Below, one piece after another: positions 1 to 10,965 of a DNA stretch of 64,000 bases (the stretch's first letter is position 1; every line of letters begins with the position of its first letter). The notes beneath the pieces are model-generated. The model was not told the origin of the DNA and did no database searches. It worked only from the letters and a program-made list of their open reading frames with translations. Source of the DNA: Corbicula japonica (Eukaryota > Mollusca > Bivalvia > Venerida > Cyrenidae); assembly GCA_038501625.1 (NCBI GenBank), contig JAZAYU010000038.1:1674001-1738000 (forward strand), given 5' to 3'. The translations under genes and the position numbers were made by a program.

Positions 1-32
1 TGTGTCACCAACTACTCGTACCGGGTGGACTG

Positions 33-152
33 TTTATCACATGCACTTAGGTATTATTAATTTTATTTATTTATTGCGCTATAAAGAAAGCTTATCACAT
101 GCTGTTAAGTATTATTTATTTTGGTTTATTATTGCACTATAAAGAATGCTTA
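33..152. repeat. Imperfect tandem duplication, about 65 bp unit, two copies
   Basis: Both halves begin TTATCACATGC and end in CTATAAAGAA(A/T)GC, with T/A-rich sequence between. The two copies are adjacent and diverged by several substitutions. No coding potential is seen. The rest of 1-1450 holds only the repeat pieces listed separately; no exon is recognised there, though upstream exons of the EGF-SRCR gene may lie outside the window. Confidence 0.5.
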
Positions 153-477
153 GTAATTTACTATTTTAAATCGTTTTGCTTTTTCAAGGTTTATTTGTAA
201 ATGATTGATAAGTTAGCTTCAATCTTAAATTAATGTAAGTAATTGACTTTCTAAGCTCGTTGTACCTTGTTTTAAAAAATGATCGAAAACAGCCGTCTAG
301 AAGACATGGTGGGTATGCAATACTTACAAATTCGGTATGACCGATTCTGTTTATGGACAAATTGAGATTTATTTTGATTACATCTAGAATAAAAAACATT
401 GAAGCATTTTACATATCAGAAGCTGTACAGAATACAACATAAATATTAAAAAAACATTGCATTCCTTGACAGACGTC

Positions 478-592
478 AAAGAAGTTGCGTTTTTAATTTC
501 TTTAACTATATTATAATACTTGAAGAAATAAGAAACGCAACTTCTTTAAACATGAAATGTATTTATTCTATAAAGAAGTTGCGTTTCTTTTC
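478..592. repeat. Hairpin-forming repeat, GAAGTTGCGTTTCT motif in alternating orientation
   Basis: GAAGTTGCGTTTTT at 481, its inverse AGAAACGCAACTTCTTTA at 530 and the direct form TAAAGAAGTTGCGTTTCT at 571 can fold into one of two alternative stems. The same motif with the same alternation recurs at 24829-24985, so this is a dispersed foldback element. Confidence 0.7.
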
Positions 593-814
593 AAGGTGGG
601 TAATCAATATATACAAGAACCTGTCGCACAGCCCTGATATCATTGGATCGCAATATCTACATTCAGTAGAGTTATACAGTATTTAGTTATTTTTCCATAG
701 CATTATTTTTTTTCGTCGCGTTTTTTTCCAGTAAGTACCACTTTCGAAATTGTTCAGACCAAATTAAAAAAATTTAGTAAAAAAACTGGGTCCTAATTAT
801 TCCTTATCGAGCCT

Positions 815-1055
815 GAAATATTTTGATTGTGTTTGATTGCTTTCAAAGTTCCGGTTTTCATCTTTTTAATTATGGCAGTAGCGTTTTTTTGTGCTGGGTA
901 ATGGCTACGTACCTACAATCAGTGCTGAAAAAATAGTATGTTGATCTCAACACGGAGCTAGACGGCGTGGACTTTATTATGCATTTCCATTACTGCTCTT
1001 GAACAGACTCACTCAAACCGAGTCTGCAATAGTTTGCTATAGATTGTGTTTGAGG
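815..1055 (+). repeat. Dispersed repeat C (copy 1, diverged)
   Basis: Two blocks match the copy at 53205-53325: 'gagcctgaaatattttgatt...gctttcaaagttcc' and 'ctagacggcgtgg...cattactg...gactcactcaaaccgagtctg'. Other copies lie inverted at 10432, 15226 and 17490. Family unknown; no coding capacity seen. Confidence 0.5.
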
Positions 1056-1104
1056 CTTTATCATCTAATAACTTATTTAACATGCACAGTTGAGTGATCA
1101 GTTC

Positions 1105-1160
1105 GCTACTGTCGCCGTGAAGGTGCGGGTTCGCTCCCAGGTAAAGGTTATATCATTTGT
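1105..1160 (+). repeat. tRNA-derived SINE fragment (B-box part)
   Basis: The stretch gctactgtcgccgtg followed by GGGTTCGCTCCCAG resembles a Pol III B box (GGTTCRANYCC) and its flank. It matches 24328-24375 (gcgctgtcgccgtgtGGGTTCGCTCCCC) and the end of the minisatellite SINE at 2890. It looks like a truncated SINE rather than a tRNA gene, because no cloverleaf can be drawn. Confidence 0.5.
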
Positions 1161-1450
1161 GATGAAAATTATATTTTTTTTAAAGAACTACGAAACACAA
1201 GACCACAAAAGAATGATCGGTCATCAGTGTTGGAACATTGGCAATCAGAGAATTTTCGCAAATACCGAATATTGATACAAACAAACCTGTTCTAAAGACC
1301 ACCTGTTGGTTGAAACTATTATTTGTCAGATGACTGATTAAAAGAACTAATTTCATGCGAATAAAGATCATCTTCCGAGTGGTCGTTGTAGACAGGTTGG
1401 ACAGTACTTCAAAAATACTATTTAATACTTATTTATTTGTATACTTATAG

Positions 1451-1558
1451 CCTGCAACGTGATCAATGCATGTCGGAATAGCGGAACCTGCAATGATGGT
1501 AGCTACTCCAACACGTGCAGTTGTGTTGCTGGCTACACGGGAAAAAGTTGTGAGACAA
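1451..1558 (+). CDS. EGF-like domain exon of an EGF-EGF-SRCR protein (partial gene)
   Basis: A 108 bp phase 1-1 exon, entered after acceptor ...acttatag and left at donor GTAAGG (1559). It encodes one EGF-like module with six cysteines in the order C-x5-C-x4-C-x8-C-x-C-x8-C and the typical ending CSCVAGYTGKSCE. The calcium-binding D-I-N-E-C start is replaced by A-C-N-V-I-N-A, so calcium binding is doubtful. Symmetric 1-1 phase is usual for shuffled EGF exons. It splices in frame to the EGF exon at 3990 and then the SRCR exons at 5164 and 8126, all on the same strand. Exons upstream, including start and signal peptide, are not in the window. Confidence 0.85.
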
Positions 1559-1724
1559 GTAAGGGTTGTTATTTGCTTATTATATACAATTCAAAGTAGG
1601 CTTGTTTGTGCATTGTGTGGCGGCTGTAAAATGTCTCCATGTAAGTTGTCGGTTTGCAATCGGTAACCGGTTTCCATTACGAACACTATATCAGGGTTAT
1701 CCTTGCAGTCTTTTTTGGGGTTGG

Positions 1725-2935
1725 ACCGCTTAGGTCAATCGGTAGTGTGGTCGAGGCTATGTGGCTAGTGTGCTCGAGGCTATGTGGCTAGTGTGGTCGA
1801 ATACTATGTGGCTAGTGTGGTCGAATACTATGTGGCTAGTGTGGTCAAGGCTATGTGTCTAGTGTGGTCGAGGCTATTTGGCTAGTGTGCTCGAGGCTAA
1901 GTGGCAAGTGTGGCCAAGGCTATGACTAGTGTGGTCGAATACTATGTGGCTAGTGTGGTCAAGGCTATGTGGCTAGTGTGGTCAAGGCTATGTGGCTAGT
2001 GTGGTCGAGGCTATGTGGCTAGTGTGGTCAAGGCTATGTGGCTAATGTGGTCGAGGATATGTGGCAAATGTGGTCGAGGCTATGTGGCTAGTGTGGTCGA
2101 CGCTATGTGGCAAGTGTGGTCGAGGCTATGTGGCTAGTGATGTCAAGGCTGTGGCTAGTGTGGTCGAGGCTATGTGGCTAGTGTGGTCGAGGCTATGTGG
2201 CTAGTGTGGTCGAGGCTATGTTGCTAGTGTGGTCGAGGCTATGTGGCTAGTGTGGTCAAGGCTATGTGGCTAGTGTGGTCGAGGCTATTTGGCTAGTGTG
2301 GTCAAGGCTATGTGGCTAGTGTGGTCGAGGCTATTTGGCTAGTGTGGTCAAGGCTATGTGGCTAGTGTGGTCGAGGCTATGTGGCTATTGTAGTCGGAGG
2401 CTATGTGGCTAGTGTGGTCGAGGCTATGTGGCTAGTGTGGTCGAGGCTTTGTGGCTAGTGCAGTAAAGGCTATGTGGCTATTGTGGTCAAGGCAATGCGG
2501 CTAGTGTGGTCAAGGCTATGTGGCTAGTGTGGTCAATGCTATGTGGCTAGTGTGGTCGAGGCTATGTGGCTAGTGTGTTCGAGGCTATGTGGCTAGTGTG
2601 TTCGAGGCTATGTGGCTAGTGTGGTCGAGGCTGTGGCTAGTGTGGTCGAGGCTATGTGGCTAGTGTGGTCGATGCTATGTGGCTAGTGTGGTCGAGGCTA
2701 TGTGGCTAGTGTGGTCGAGGCAATGTGGCAAGTGTGGTCGAGGCTATGTGGCTAGTGCAGTAAAGGCTATGTGGCTAGTGTGGTCGATGCTATGTGGCTA
2801 GTGTGGTCGAGGCTATGTGGCTAGTGTGGTCGAGGCTATGTGGCTAGTGTGGTCGAGGTTATGTGGCTAGTGTGGTCGAGGCTATGTGGCTATCGCCGTA
2901 CGGGTTCGATTTCCAGTGTCGATTTATCATTGTGT
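1725..2935 (+). repeat. tRNA-derived SINE head split by an internal minisatellite
   Basis: An A-box-like block (TAGGTCAATCGG, 1731-1742; 10 of 12 positions of TRGCNNAGYNGG) lies just before the minisatellite. A B-box-like block (GGTTCGATTTC, 2903-2913) lies just after it. In an ordinary tRNA-like SINE head these boxes are 30-40 bp apart; here they are about 1.16 kb apart. The bases following the B box (cagtgtcgatttatcattgtg) correspond to the flank of the other B-box copies at 1130 and 24350. Confidence 0.65.
1743..2892 (+). repeat. Minisatellite, 22-23 bp unit TGTGGCTAGTGTGGTCGAGGC
   Basis: About fifty copies of a unit close to TGTGGCTAGTGTGGTCGAGGC+TA. Variants include 'caaggcta', 'cgaatacta', 'tgcagtaaaggc' and one-base indels, some recurring in neighbouring units (for example 'cgaatacta' in adjacent units), which indicates block duplication. 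The array is in the intron between the two EGF exons. Its unit matches the SINE sequence just 3' of the A box (ggtagtgtggtcgaggcta). Confidence 0.92.
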
Positions 2936-3163
2936 TATTTAATAAGATACAAGTAATGGTTAATTTAACAGGTTAAGTATAATAGTTGATGTATGAACAT
3001 CAGCTTAACTATAGATTGTGTTACTTAGCTCGCTTGCTTTAATTACCCGCATTCTTTAATATTCTAAAAAAGAAAACAAAGTGAGTGACCCACACATGAA
3101 ATATCAATGTTGCTAACTAATGTTAATCTCTTGTGGTTTACAGGTTTTTCTGACATGTGATTT

Positions 3164-3622
3164 TAGAAACCTTAATAGTTAAAAATATTCGTCATACTGA
3201 TTTATTTTTAAGATCAATAGCTCCGTCGTTACAGATTCAAAAATGATTGCTTTAGACCGCTAAGAACTAGTTGGAAATAAGTTTGTGTTTTGTTCAGTTG
3301 ATCTCATAGTTTTCTCGTTTACGACAAGCTTATTCTTCTACCAGGTAACCTTCCGCTGATCATGGAATATTAGTAATCGGAAAATACCGCATAACAGGTT
3401 CCATGTTCATAGCCATATGCACACCAACGCATAGTGTAAATTGAGACTGTACTGTTGACGTGTGTACATACTAATCACAAACCTTAATAATTAAAAGTAT
3501 TCGTCACACTAATTTATTTTTCAGATCAATAGCTCCGTCGTTACCAATAACAAATGATTGCTTTAGACCGCTAAGAACTAACATTTTTTAAAGTTGAAAA
3601 TAAGTTCGTTTTTTGTTCAGTT
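3164..3622. repeat. Direct duplication of about 140 bp (3164-3300 and 3477-3622)
   Basis: Both copies share 'aaaccttaata.ttaaaa', 'gatcaatagctccgtcgtta', 'atgattgctttagaccgctaagaacta' and 'ttttgttcagttg'. They are separated by 175 bp of unrelated sequence in the intron between the EGF exons. No function is evident. Confidence 0.75.
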
Positions 3623-3989
3623 GTTTTCTGCCTATTAACAAATTGAATTTCAATTGGTGTCCTTTAAAGTGCATTTTATGTATAATTATCTGCATATTGC
3701 TTTATTCTAAATGATGTTTGCGAAATATGACCCCAATTTATTTTCTATATAAATTGCAAAACTCATTTCTAAAAACGTAATAATTACAAATGTTTGCCAC
3801 TTTTTTCGTTAAAATCTCCTTTACTTGATAAATATTACAAGTTAACATTCTATTGATAGGGTTTGTTTAAGCCTTAAAAGAACTTGCAAGTTTTATTACA
3901 GCAAATACATTTATTTTTTTATCAATGAATAATGCTTTGTTCTCAATGATGTTAACCAAATATTACCTCAGTCAGTTATTTTTCTTTAG

Positions 3990-4103
3990 ATATAAATGAA
4001 TGTGCCTCATACCCATGTCAGAATGGTGGTACCTGCATCGATGGCGTCAACTCTTACACGTGTAGTTGTGTTTATGGCTACACGGGAACAAATTGTCAGA
4101 CAA
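3990..4103 (+). CDS. Calcium-binding EGF-like domain exon of the EGF-EGF-SRCR protein
   Basis: A 114 bp phase 1-1 exon with acceptor tttctttag and donor GTAAGA. The module reads (D)[15 protein letters not shown] then [20 protein letters not shown]: six cysteines plus the calcium-binding consensus D/N-I/V-x-E at the start and D-x4-Y in the middle. The D is partly encoded by the previous exon's last base, so the first residue depends on the junction. With the 1451 exon it gives two tandem EGF modules. In secreted or membrane proteins such modules serve as spacers or binding units. Joining this exon to 5164 keeps the frame (phase 1 to phase 1). Confidence 0.9.
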
Positions 4104-5163
4104 GTAAGAACATAATATATTATATTGGCAAGCGCAATTTATTGCCATAATTGTCAAATGTTATTGAAATATATGTGTTCTATGCCTTTGTCTTATAAAA
4201 TGAGTCGTTATGCGTAAAATTAAATTTTTCAAAACTTCCTTGTTGTGCTTTATCCTATAGTTCCATATGATATAAAGCGATTTTATGCTCCTTGCTCATT
4301 TACTTCCTGTTTACCGAATACTTAGATGATTATACATAGTTGACATACATGCATAATTTCCGTCGCAGTTTTCTTGGCATATAACTATAATATTCAGCAG
4401 CATGATATTTTATATATTAATTTATATATTTATATTTTATATGAAGGTAAATACTCGGAAACATTTGACACCCTATATACACATGAAAAATGCAAATTAC
4501 ACTTTGAAATTCATATTTCTCAAAGCGGGGGCATCACTAGTGAGCATTAGCTCACAGATTTACCTTGTTTCAAGCGTTATAATGTATAACAAATTAATTC
4601 CCGCAATAATATGCGAAATTAAGACATACCACAGAAAATGATTAATGGCAAATTAAAATATTCTATATAAATGATTAATGGCAAAATATTCTATTTAAAT
4701 TTTCCGCGATACGACGTGTTTGGTATTATCTTTACTTCTTTCTATGCATATTTAATGAGATACTGCTAAAATAATAACTGTTTTACTTATGTTAGGTTTT
4801 AATCCGTGATAAATAAAATGCATTTGGGAACGACGAAATTGTTCTGAAGGAAGTAAAAAAATGTATATTTGTTTTAATTACTTGCATAATATTATTTTCA
4901 ATTTTGAATAATTAGTAGGTACGAAATAAATTAATAAATTATTAATGCTAAATTTTTATGTCCTTCGGGGCTTCCATAATCTAGCAAATATTATTGTTAT
5001 GCCTTACCTAATTTATAAATAAGAATGTGAACGCGAATGGATAATATGGTTATAAGTCGCGAATTTGCACACATTGGTCGCAACTATAATAGTCAGCTTG
5101 ACGGTGTGTCCGCTTTTTGTAGAAGGAGATTTATCATTTTAGGAGTGTCTGTGATTTGTGCAG
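4104..5163 (+). other. Intron without recognised content
   Basis: AT-rich sequence between the second EGF exon and the first SRCR exon. Open frames here (such as 4402-4641) have no domain, no splice-phase agreement and low-complexity Ile/Tyr-rich translations, so I treat them as chance. Confidence 0.5.
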
Positions 5164-5344
5164 GCGCATGTACCGATGTTTTCATGGGATTCCGTTTGTG
5201 TAATGGTTCCCTTAATGGCGAATGTCACCCTTCGAAAGGCCGACTGGAGGTGTACCATGACAATACCTGGGGTACGATATGTGATGATTATTGGTTTTCT
5301 GGGAACGCCAACCCCCACATTGCATGCCGGATGTTTGGCTACAG
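5164..5344 (+). CDS. SRCR domain, first exon (N-terminal half)
   Basis: A 181 bp exon, acceptor tttgtgcag, donor GTGCGT at 5345, phase 1 in and phase 2 out. It encodes the start of a scavenger receptor cysteine-rich domain: FRLCNGS, then GRLEVYHDNTWGTICDDYW and IACRMFGYR. The second half is at 8126-8303. SRCR domains split over two exons are typical of group A (group B is usually one exon). These domains bind polyanions, microbes or other proteins and are expanded in molluscan immune repertoires; which ligand applies here cannot be told. Two extra cysteines (ACTDV, RLCNG) precede the canonical set. Confidence 0.92.
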
Positions 5345-5479
5345 GTGCGTATTTCATGCACATTCGGATGCACGGAGTCTGGAAAAGGGTTCGTTTTGGT
5401 CAACCATTGCCATGAATATGTTCTTTGAAGGATTTCTTTAGCTCCTAACACGTCAATACTATTTTTCTTCTAAGTATAT

Positions 5480-5585
5480 TAAATAAATTTTTCACCGAGC
5501 GAGCTCCGGAAGTCATATTTTCACGAGTGGCGGAGCCACGAGTAAAAATAATTATACCAGAGTTAACCATGTTCATGAGTGAAAT
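5480..5585. repeat. Dispersed repeat with 'ttcaccgag...cacgagtgaaatatatt' (also at 8468-8560)
   Basis: 5493-5585 and 8468-8560 share TTCACCGAG, a (t/g)ggcacgagt(g/a)aaa core, a 'ccagagtt/ccggagtt' block and 'tgagtgaaatatattt'. The two copies lie on either side of the last SRCR exon. A short dispersed element is likely; no termini were defined. Confidence 0.5.
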
Positions 5586-5771
5586 ATATTTCTATCTTTT
5601 ACGTGTAAATATTTCTTTTTACTTTATGTTTTTATCCACACTTTGCGTGAATTTAAGATAAGATTGGCAGGATATGGCCCCACAAAACGTTTTTAAACCG
5701 TCACGTGATGACTTTCTAAACACAAACTACATTTAGAATCGGTTTTTAAAACGTTCATACTTATAAGTATC

Positions 5772-5912
5772 ATGCATGAGTGTGAGGTGAAGATGGAAAA
5801 ATCTGTCACCGAGGGTTAACTGTTTTGCGGGAACGAGGCTCTGCCGAGTTCCCGCCAAAACAGTTCACCCGAGGTGACAGATTTTTCTATCTTTACCGAA
5901 TTTCTCATGCAA
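5772..5912. repeat. Foldback element with 45+ bp hairpin arms (SRCR intron)
   Basis: The arm beginning agatggaaaaatctgtcacc (5791) and running through 'taactgttttg' and 'cgggaac' is mirrored by 'gttcccgccaaaacagttcaccc' and 'ggtgacagatttttctatct'. The loop is about 10 bases. Outer ends CATGCATGAG / TTTCTCATGC extend the symmetry. This is the form of a foldback MITE or a terminal hairpin. It lies in the intron between the two SRCR exons. Confidence 0.8.
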
Positions 5913-6957
5913 GATACTTTTTCTTGCATACCTTTTATTATTTATAACATTTTTGTGTAAGTATACAAACTTATTTATTTTCATTATGCTGAAATATTAA
6001 CGTTAAAGCAATCTTTTTTTATAAATGACGTCACTAACTTGAATATATTGCGTCAGATATTTGAAGACGTGACGTCACTCACGTGACTCATTCTACATGG
6101 GGGGGGGGGTGTAGAATCGAAATTTCCTACACGGGTGAAAACACCGGATGACCTGATCTGGTATGCAAGAAATAATTTTCTTGACCGGGCTGTAACTTCG
6201 TTAAGAATGGAGTGATTTCAAAATAACTCGGCACAATTGTTCACCATGGCATGGCGGTGTGTCCAAGGTCCAAGGGGATTGTCGCTGTTACTAAAAATAG
6301 GATTCTCTCGTCCAAGCTATAACTGTTTTGAAAGGGAAATAAAAGCTTTGCAACATATATATGTATTTTTTTTAATATCTTCATCGAATTACCACCAACT
6401 TCTTCACAGACATTTCTGTTATGATCAGACACTAGTGCTGCGAGTACAAATAATTAATTTGTTCTTCGAAATGCATATTCTTACAATAACTCGCACATCA
6501 CTGTCTTTCCAAAGCTGTTATTCCTATCAGTGCAGTTAAGTGTCTTATAACAACGCATAGCGGGGGCATCCGTGGACACATTTCTAGTTGTCTTTTATTC
6601 AATATCAATCAAAAAGTTCAACTTGATCATCATTTTGAACTCATTTTGAATATTAGGCCCCATTGAAGAACTCGTTCGCTTCAAAATAATTGTTTGATAC
6701 GACGTACAATAATAATTTTGTAAAAACAAATGCCGGTTTGATTATAATTATCATACGTGCGGTATGAATATATTCAACAATCAAAATATTTGTGTCCGCT
6801 TAAATTTATTATTTACGGACTTTATCAAAAATCGCATCGTCCTACATGACGAGAAATTTTTGCGCATTTTTCGCACCTATGATGATTACCAATAAGAACA
6901 TGATCAAGGGGTGTCAAAACATTGAGACCTTATTGTTGGGATCTTGATTAGTGTACG

Positions 6958-7078
6958 ACTGTTCAAGTAATCGGTAGTTCGAGCGATCGGAGGTACACCG
7001 AGTTCTTGTTCGGGATCGGATGGACTGTTCGAGAGGATAGTGTTCGAGTGAACGGTGTTCGAGTCATTGAAGTTCGAT
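6958..7078. repeat. Cluster of GTTCGAG-type motifs
   Basis: Within 120 bp the motif (A/T)GTTCGAG or GTTCGA/GTTCGG occurs about eight times in the same direction (gtagttcgagcgatcgg, ttgttcgggatcgg, tgttcgagagg, tgttcgagtga, tgttcgagtc, agttcgattg). Such clusters often mark subterminal transposase-binding repeats, but no matching terminus was found. Confidence 0.4.
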
Positions 7079-7397
7079 TGCATTTGAAACAGTTTATCTT
7101 TTAAAAACTTGTTTGAACCTGTCTTTGCTTTTTATGTTTTCTTTTTATTATTTTTCTGTGTGTACTTTGTGTTATTTCCATTATTTGTAATATTCTTGTT
7201 TATTGCCAACTTCCATGGCTATGGACATATGTAATGTTTAATGTAATGTTTAATGCCAATTAATATTCGATCTTGACGTGGTCTTATCATGGCAATTAAT
7301 GATTAAAATAGTGTTTCTTTGATCAATACTTGTCAACATAACAGGACACTCACTACCAAATGTTGTTTGCTGATAAAACATATTTAATTTTTTATAT

Positions 7398-7918
7398 ACC
7401 CATGAATGATTTTAGCATAGTGCATCGTTAATCTGAAAAAATTGATAAAACTCGTCAGATTAGAAATTCCATATCAGATAATTTCTTGCTTTACGTGTTC
7501 TATTTGACGTCATATATTACGTCACACTAGGTTATCGTAATTTTCCGGCACATAACGAACTCCAAAATAGGAAATTTCCGTCGCACTTTTACAAACGTTA
7601 CGGTATTTTTACGCCATTCATAAATTTTCTACGCCATTCATAAATTTTCCACCGCGTTACTATTTTTATTTCTGCCATTTTGTAAACCACGTTTTTTTAC
7701 TAAAATGTTGTTCTTTAGTTTATTTAAATTTGTTTTGAGTGATTAGGGTATATAATAAAAGAAACATTATGACAGTATGCATTCTGTAGGTTAGTGTTAT
7801 TTCTCGTTGCGTATGTAAACCACATCACGCTCGACCTTCGGTCTCGCGCGATATTGTTTACATACCCAACTCGAAAAATACGAACCTACAGAATGCATAC
7901 TGTTATAATATTCCATAT
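7398..7918 (+). repeat. Dispersed repeat B (copy 1), ending in a hairpin
   Basis: About 520 bp that match 46196-46724 nearly end to end: both start CATGAATGATTTTAGCATAGTG and finish ATAATATTCCA. The last ~130 bp fold into a hairpin: AGTATGCATTCTGTAGGTT (7774) against AACCTACAGAATGCATACT (7883), with inner arms GTATGTAAAC/GTTTACATAC. Non-coding, and probably a non-autonomous transposable element. Here it sits about 200 bp before the last SRCR exon; the other copy lies 30 bp before a GGT exon. Confidence 0.8.
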
Positions 7919-8125
7919 GTATTTGTTTTTGTCACCAGACTATCTAGTTATTGCTAAGTTAAACGTACTATAATAATAGCCTTAAACGACATAAACAATC
8001 AATATTTTGTTTTGAAATATTACCCAAAACATTTTCCCAAAGAAATTGTTAATACATTAAATACATGTTTCTAATGGCTTTTAGATAAAATTCGTTGCAA
8101 TATGTCTTTAATTAAACTTTTCTAG

Positions 8126-8303
8126 ATATGGACTCACGAAAGATAGGGCGTATTTTGGCCAAGGAGTTGGACCTATCTGGCTTAGTACTGTTGACTGTGG
8201 TGGCTCGGAGCTGTCTATAGAAGACTGTTCATTTAATTCGTGGGGAGAAAGAAGATGTGTTCACGGCGAAGATGTCGGAGTGATTTGCAATGATGAGAAA
8301 TGA
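8126..8303 (+). CDS. SRCR domain, second exon and C-terminus of the EGF-EGF-SRCR protein
   Basis: Acceptor taaacttttctag; phase 2 entry completes an Arg codon with the exon at 5164-5344. The exon gives the second half of the SRCR fold: YGLTKDRAYFGQGVGPIWL, VDCGG, IEDCSFNSWG, RRCVHGEDVGVIC, followed four residues later by TGA (8301-8303). The four cysteines here plus the two core ones in the preceding exon make the six of group A domains. The protein stops right after the domain, with no transmembrane segment, so it is probably secreted. Joined exons give about 192 residues, N-terminally incomplete. Confidence 0.93.
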
Positions 8304-8403
8304 TTGAAGTGATTTTTAAGTTTCCTTTTCTGTGTTTAAGTTTTCACTTGCTTACAACACTGTATCCGTTCTTTTCTTCTTAAACTTCGTTTCGCGCGTT
8401 TCT

Positions 8404-8409
8404 AATAAA
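8404..8409 (+). terminator. Poly(A) signal AATAAA of the EGF-EGF-SRCR gene
   Basis: AATAAA about 100 bp after the stop codon at 8303, followed by a T/G-rich stretch (gattgattttgtata). Spacing fits a short 3' UTR. Confidence 0.65.
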
Positions 8410-8712
8410 CAGATTGATTTTGTATATAAAAAAATAATGTAGAAACAACTATCCTTGATATACGAGTATTTCACCGAGTATTCGTAATTTCACGTGTGGA
8501 GAAGGCACGAGTGAAAATACATAATTCCGGAGTTCACGAGTGAAATATATTCTTCTCTTTCCCAAATAAAAACATTTATCTTTTTCTTAATTCTTTAAGT
8601 GTACAATTTGCGTGAAATTTAAGGAAAAGAACATGAAATGGCACTAGAAACGTTTAAATGGCGTTACACCATGAGACCACATACCTAAATTTGAACCCGT
8701 TACCTAAACGTT

Positions 8713-8769
<57 letters not shown>
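8713..8769. repeat. (CTA)19 microsatellite
   Basis: Nineteen uninterrupted CTA triplets. Confidence 0.98.
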
Positions 8770-10431
8770 AACTATTTATTAATTTAAGGTGATATATTTA
8801 AATAACAATCCTACATAATGACAAAGGTAATATAATTATTATAAGGCCTTCAAAAGACAAACAACAGCAACACTCATAAAACGACATACATACAAAATCA
8901 ATACAAAGCAAAAATAAATAATTTCCGATAATAAAATGCACGTCGTTACTATTTATTAAAATTATACGAAATATATATTATGTTGAGGTACCAACGTTAA
9001 AACGTGAACATAAAAACGATGTTCCACTGTTACCACTTTTATTTTACCGATAAAATTCATTCTATAACTCACTGGGAAGCATGAATAAAATATATTTAAA
9101 TAATGAGCTATGTAAAATTTGATGACATGTGCAAGTCTGTTTCGACGTGATTTTACATGTACATGTACGTAATAAACTAATTTAAATAATTATGTAATGA
9201 ACGTCGAAGGAAATAGTTTACATCTGATTTAATATAGTACATGAAAATGATAAATTAAAAGGTGTTTTTTTCACGATATTAATGTCAACGCTTACTTTAT
9301 CTGTGCCTTTAAAAGATAACAGCACTGACTATCATTCAATTTTATTGTAAAAAAACTACTTCGTAAGAAAACTCATGAAATTAGTATGCGCGTAAGATCA
9401 GTGATTTTGAATAATGTATTAAACATTTTCTGTATTTTCTCATGATTATTCTACACATTAATTTTCATCAGGGTTTTCTTCTTTCTATTGACTTATCACA
9501 TGCATGTTCTGTAAATGTTTATTAAGTCTTTTATAAAGAAGGTTTGCCTTTTTATGGTATATTTCATTTCAAATAAGCGCTTGCAAACTAGTAACGTTTG
9601 AAACATTTATTGCAAAAATATTGATCGTTTAGTAAATGTACAACACAATTAGTTATCGTCAACGGTATATTTTTGTAATGCGTGTACTGATTGTGTGAAT
9701 AGTATCTTGAAATTGAAATTTCACTGTCTTGTGGTTAAAGTAAACGCGTTTAATATACTGAATAAAAATAAAAAGTGTTCGTCATTATTTTTTATATTCC
9801 CAATAAGAAATTTTCATTTAACCAGTAATGCTTTGGATAGTATTTTAATACTTAGTTGTTTTTAAGTTAAATTGCTCATATAAACATGATTATATTCTTC
9901 TACAAACAAAACCTGAGCACCTGCTTATTGAATATCAATTTAAACAGGATTTAAAAACGGTAAAGTTTTTATCTAAATGGAAGTAATTGCAAATAGCTGG
10001 ATTTTCTAGCGTTGTTTATCGCGGACTATTTATTTTATTTATGAATGTTTTGTAATGTTTTGTAATTTAATTGACCACAAGAACTGGAGAAATTGATTTC
10101 ATACTCATAAAATTAATGTGATTATGCTTTAATTTGTAATCACTGACTTCTTTTTGAACTACTATTAAAGCAAAGGGAAAGATAACTAAGTTGTGACTGC
10201 AGATTTTCAAGGACATTTTATTTCTTTGCAATGACAACAGAAATGCAAATTCGCTCAAAGAATGAATTCGGATTTTTCGTTTTTTCTATTTTTACAAAAT
10301 TATAGGTAGAAATGTGGATACGTTTTATTTTTGCTGAGTATATAATTGGGTATTGTTATAATTATCCGTCAGTAGCTTAAGTAACATAGATTATGTGTGT
10401 ATTTTGAAAATGATATTGAAATGGATTGAAA
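8770..10431. other. AT-rich intergenic stretch, nothing recognised
   Basis: No exon with splice signals or protein family resemblance, no RNA gene and no clear repeat was found. The single 63-codon minus-strand open frame (10067-10258) looks random. Confidence 0.5.
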
Positions 10432-10505
10432 GAGAACTTTGAAAGCCACCGAACACGACAACTATGAAAATATTGCAGGCTCGGTTTGATTGAGCATGTT
10501 CATGG
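10432..10505 (-). repeat. Dispersed repeat C (inverted copy)
   Basis: gaaagccaccgaacacgaca...gaaaatattgcaggctcgg...gagcatgttcatggacagtaatg is the reverse complement of the block at 53229-53320 and of the block near 1000. The open frame starting at 10490 begins inside this repeat and is not a gene. Confidence 0.6.
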
Positions 10506-10965
10506 ACAGTAATGAAAAGTGCTACATGCTAGGTTGTCGATTGTATGAGATGTGCAGAATAAAGAGGGTATGCAGATCAAATAATTTCAAAATTAAGTCG
10601 TTTGTACATTTATTTTTTCACGCGAGATGGCTTACTATTCTTTTCATACTTGTATATTTGTATTATTTCATTCTAAAAAGTGGCCAAATATTTACGTATT
10701 TCACTATCGGAAAATACTGAATGATCCTAGATGTATTTACAATTTATATAAAATCACACCTTAAATAAAACTATCAATGTTTAAATACTTTCTTGTATCA
10801 AAGATACCCATGATCAAACATGCACAATTTTCATTGAAATTCGTCATCAAGTGAAAGAGAAATAAAAATAAAAGACGCAAAAATTGACCAAAATTAGATA
10901 CTCTGCCAGTATGTCCTGTGTATGTAGATTATGATTATCAATATTTATTATTTTTAATATTTTTG

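Noticed and set aside
1743..2892. CRISPR-like regular array
   Set aside because: Unit is contiguous (22-23 bp) without spacers, in an animal genome; it is a minisatellite.
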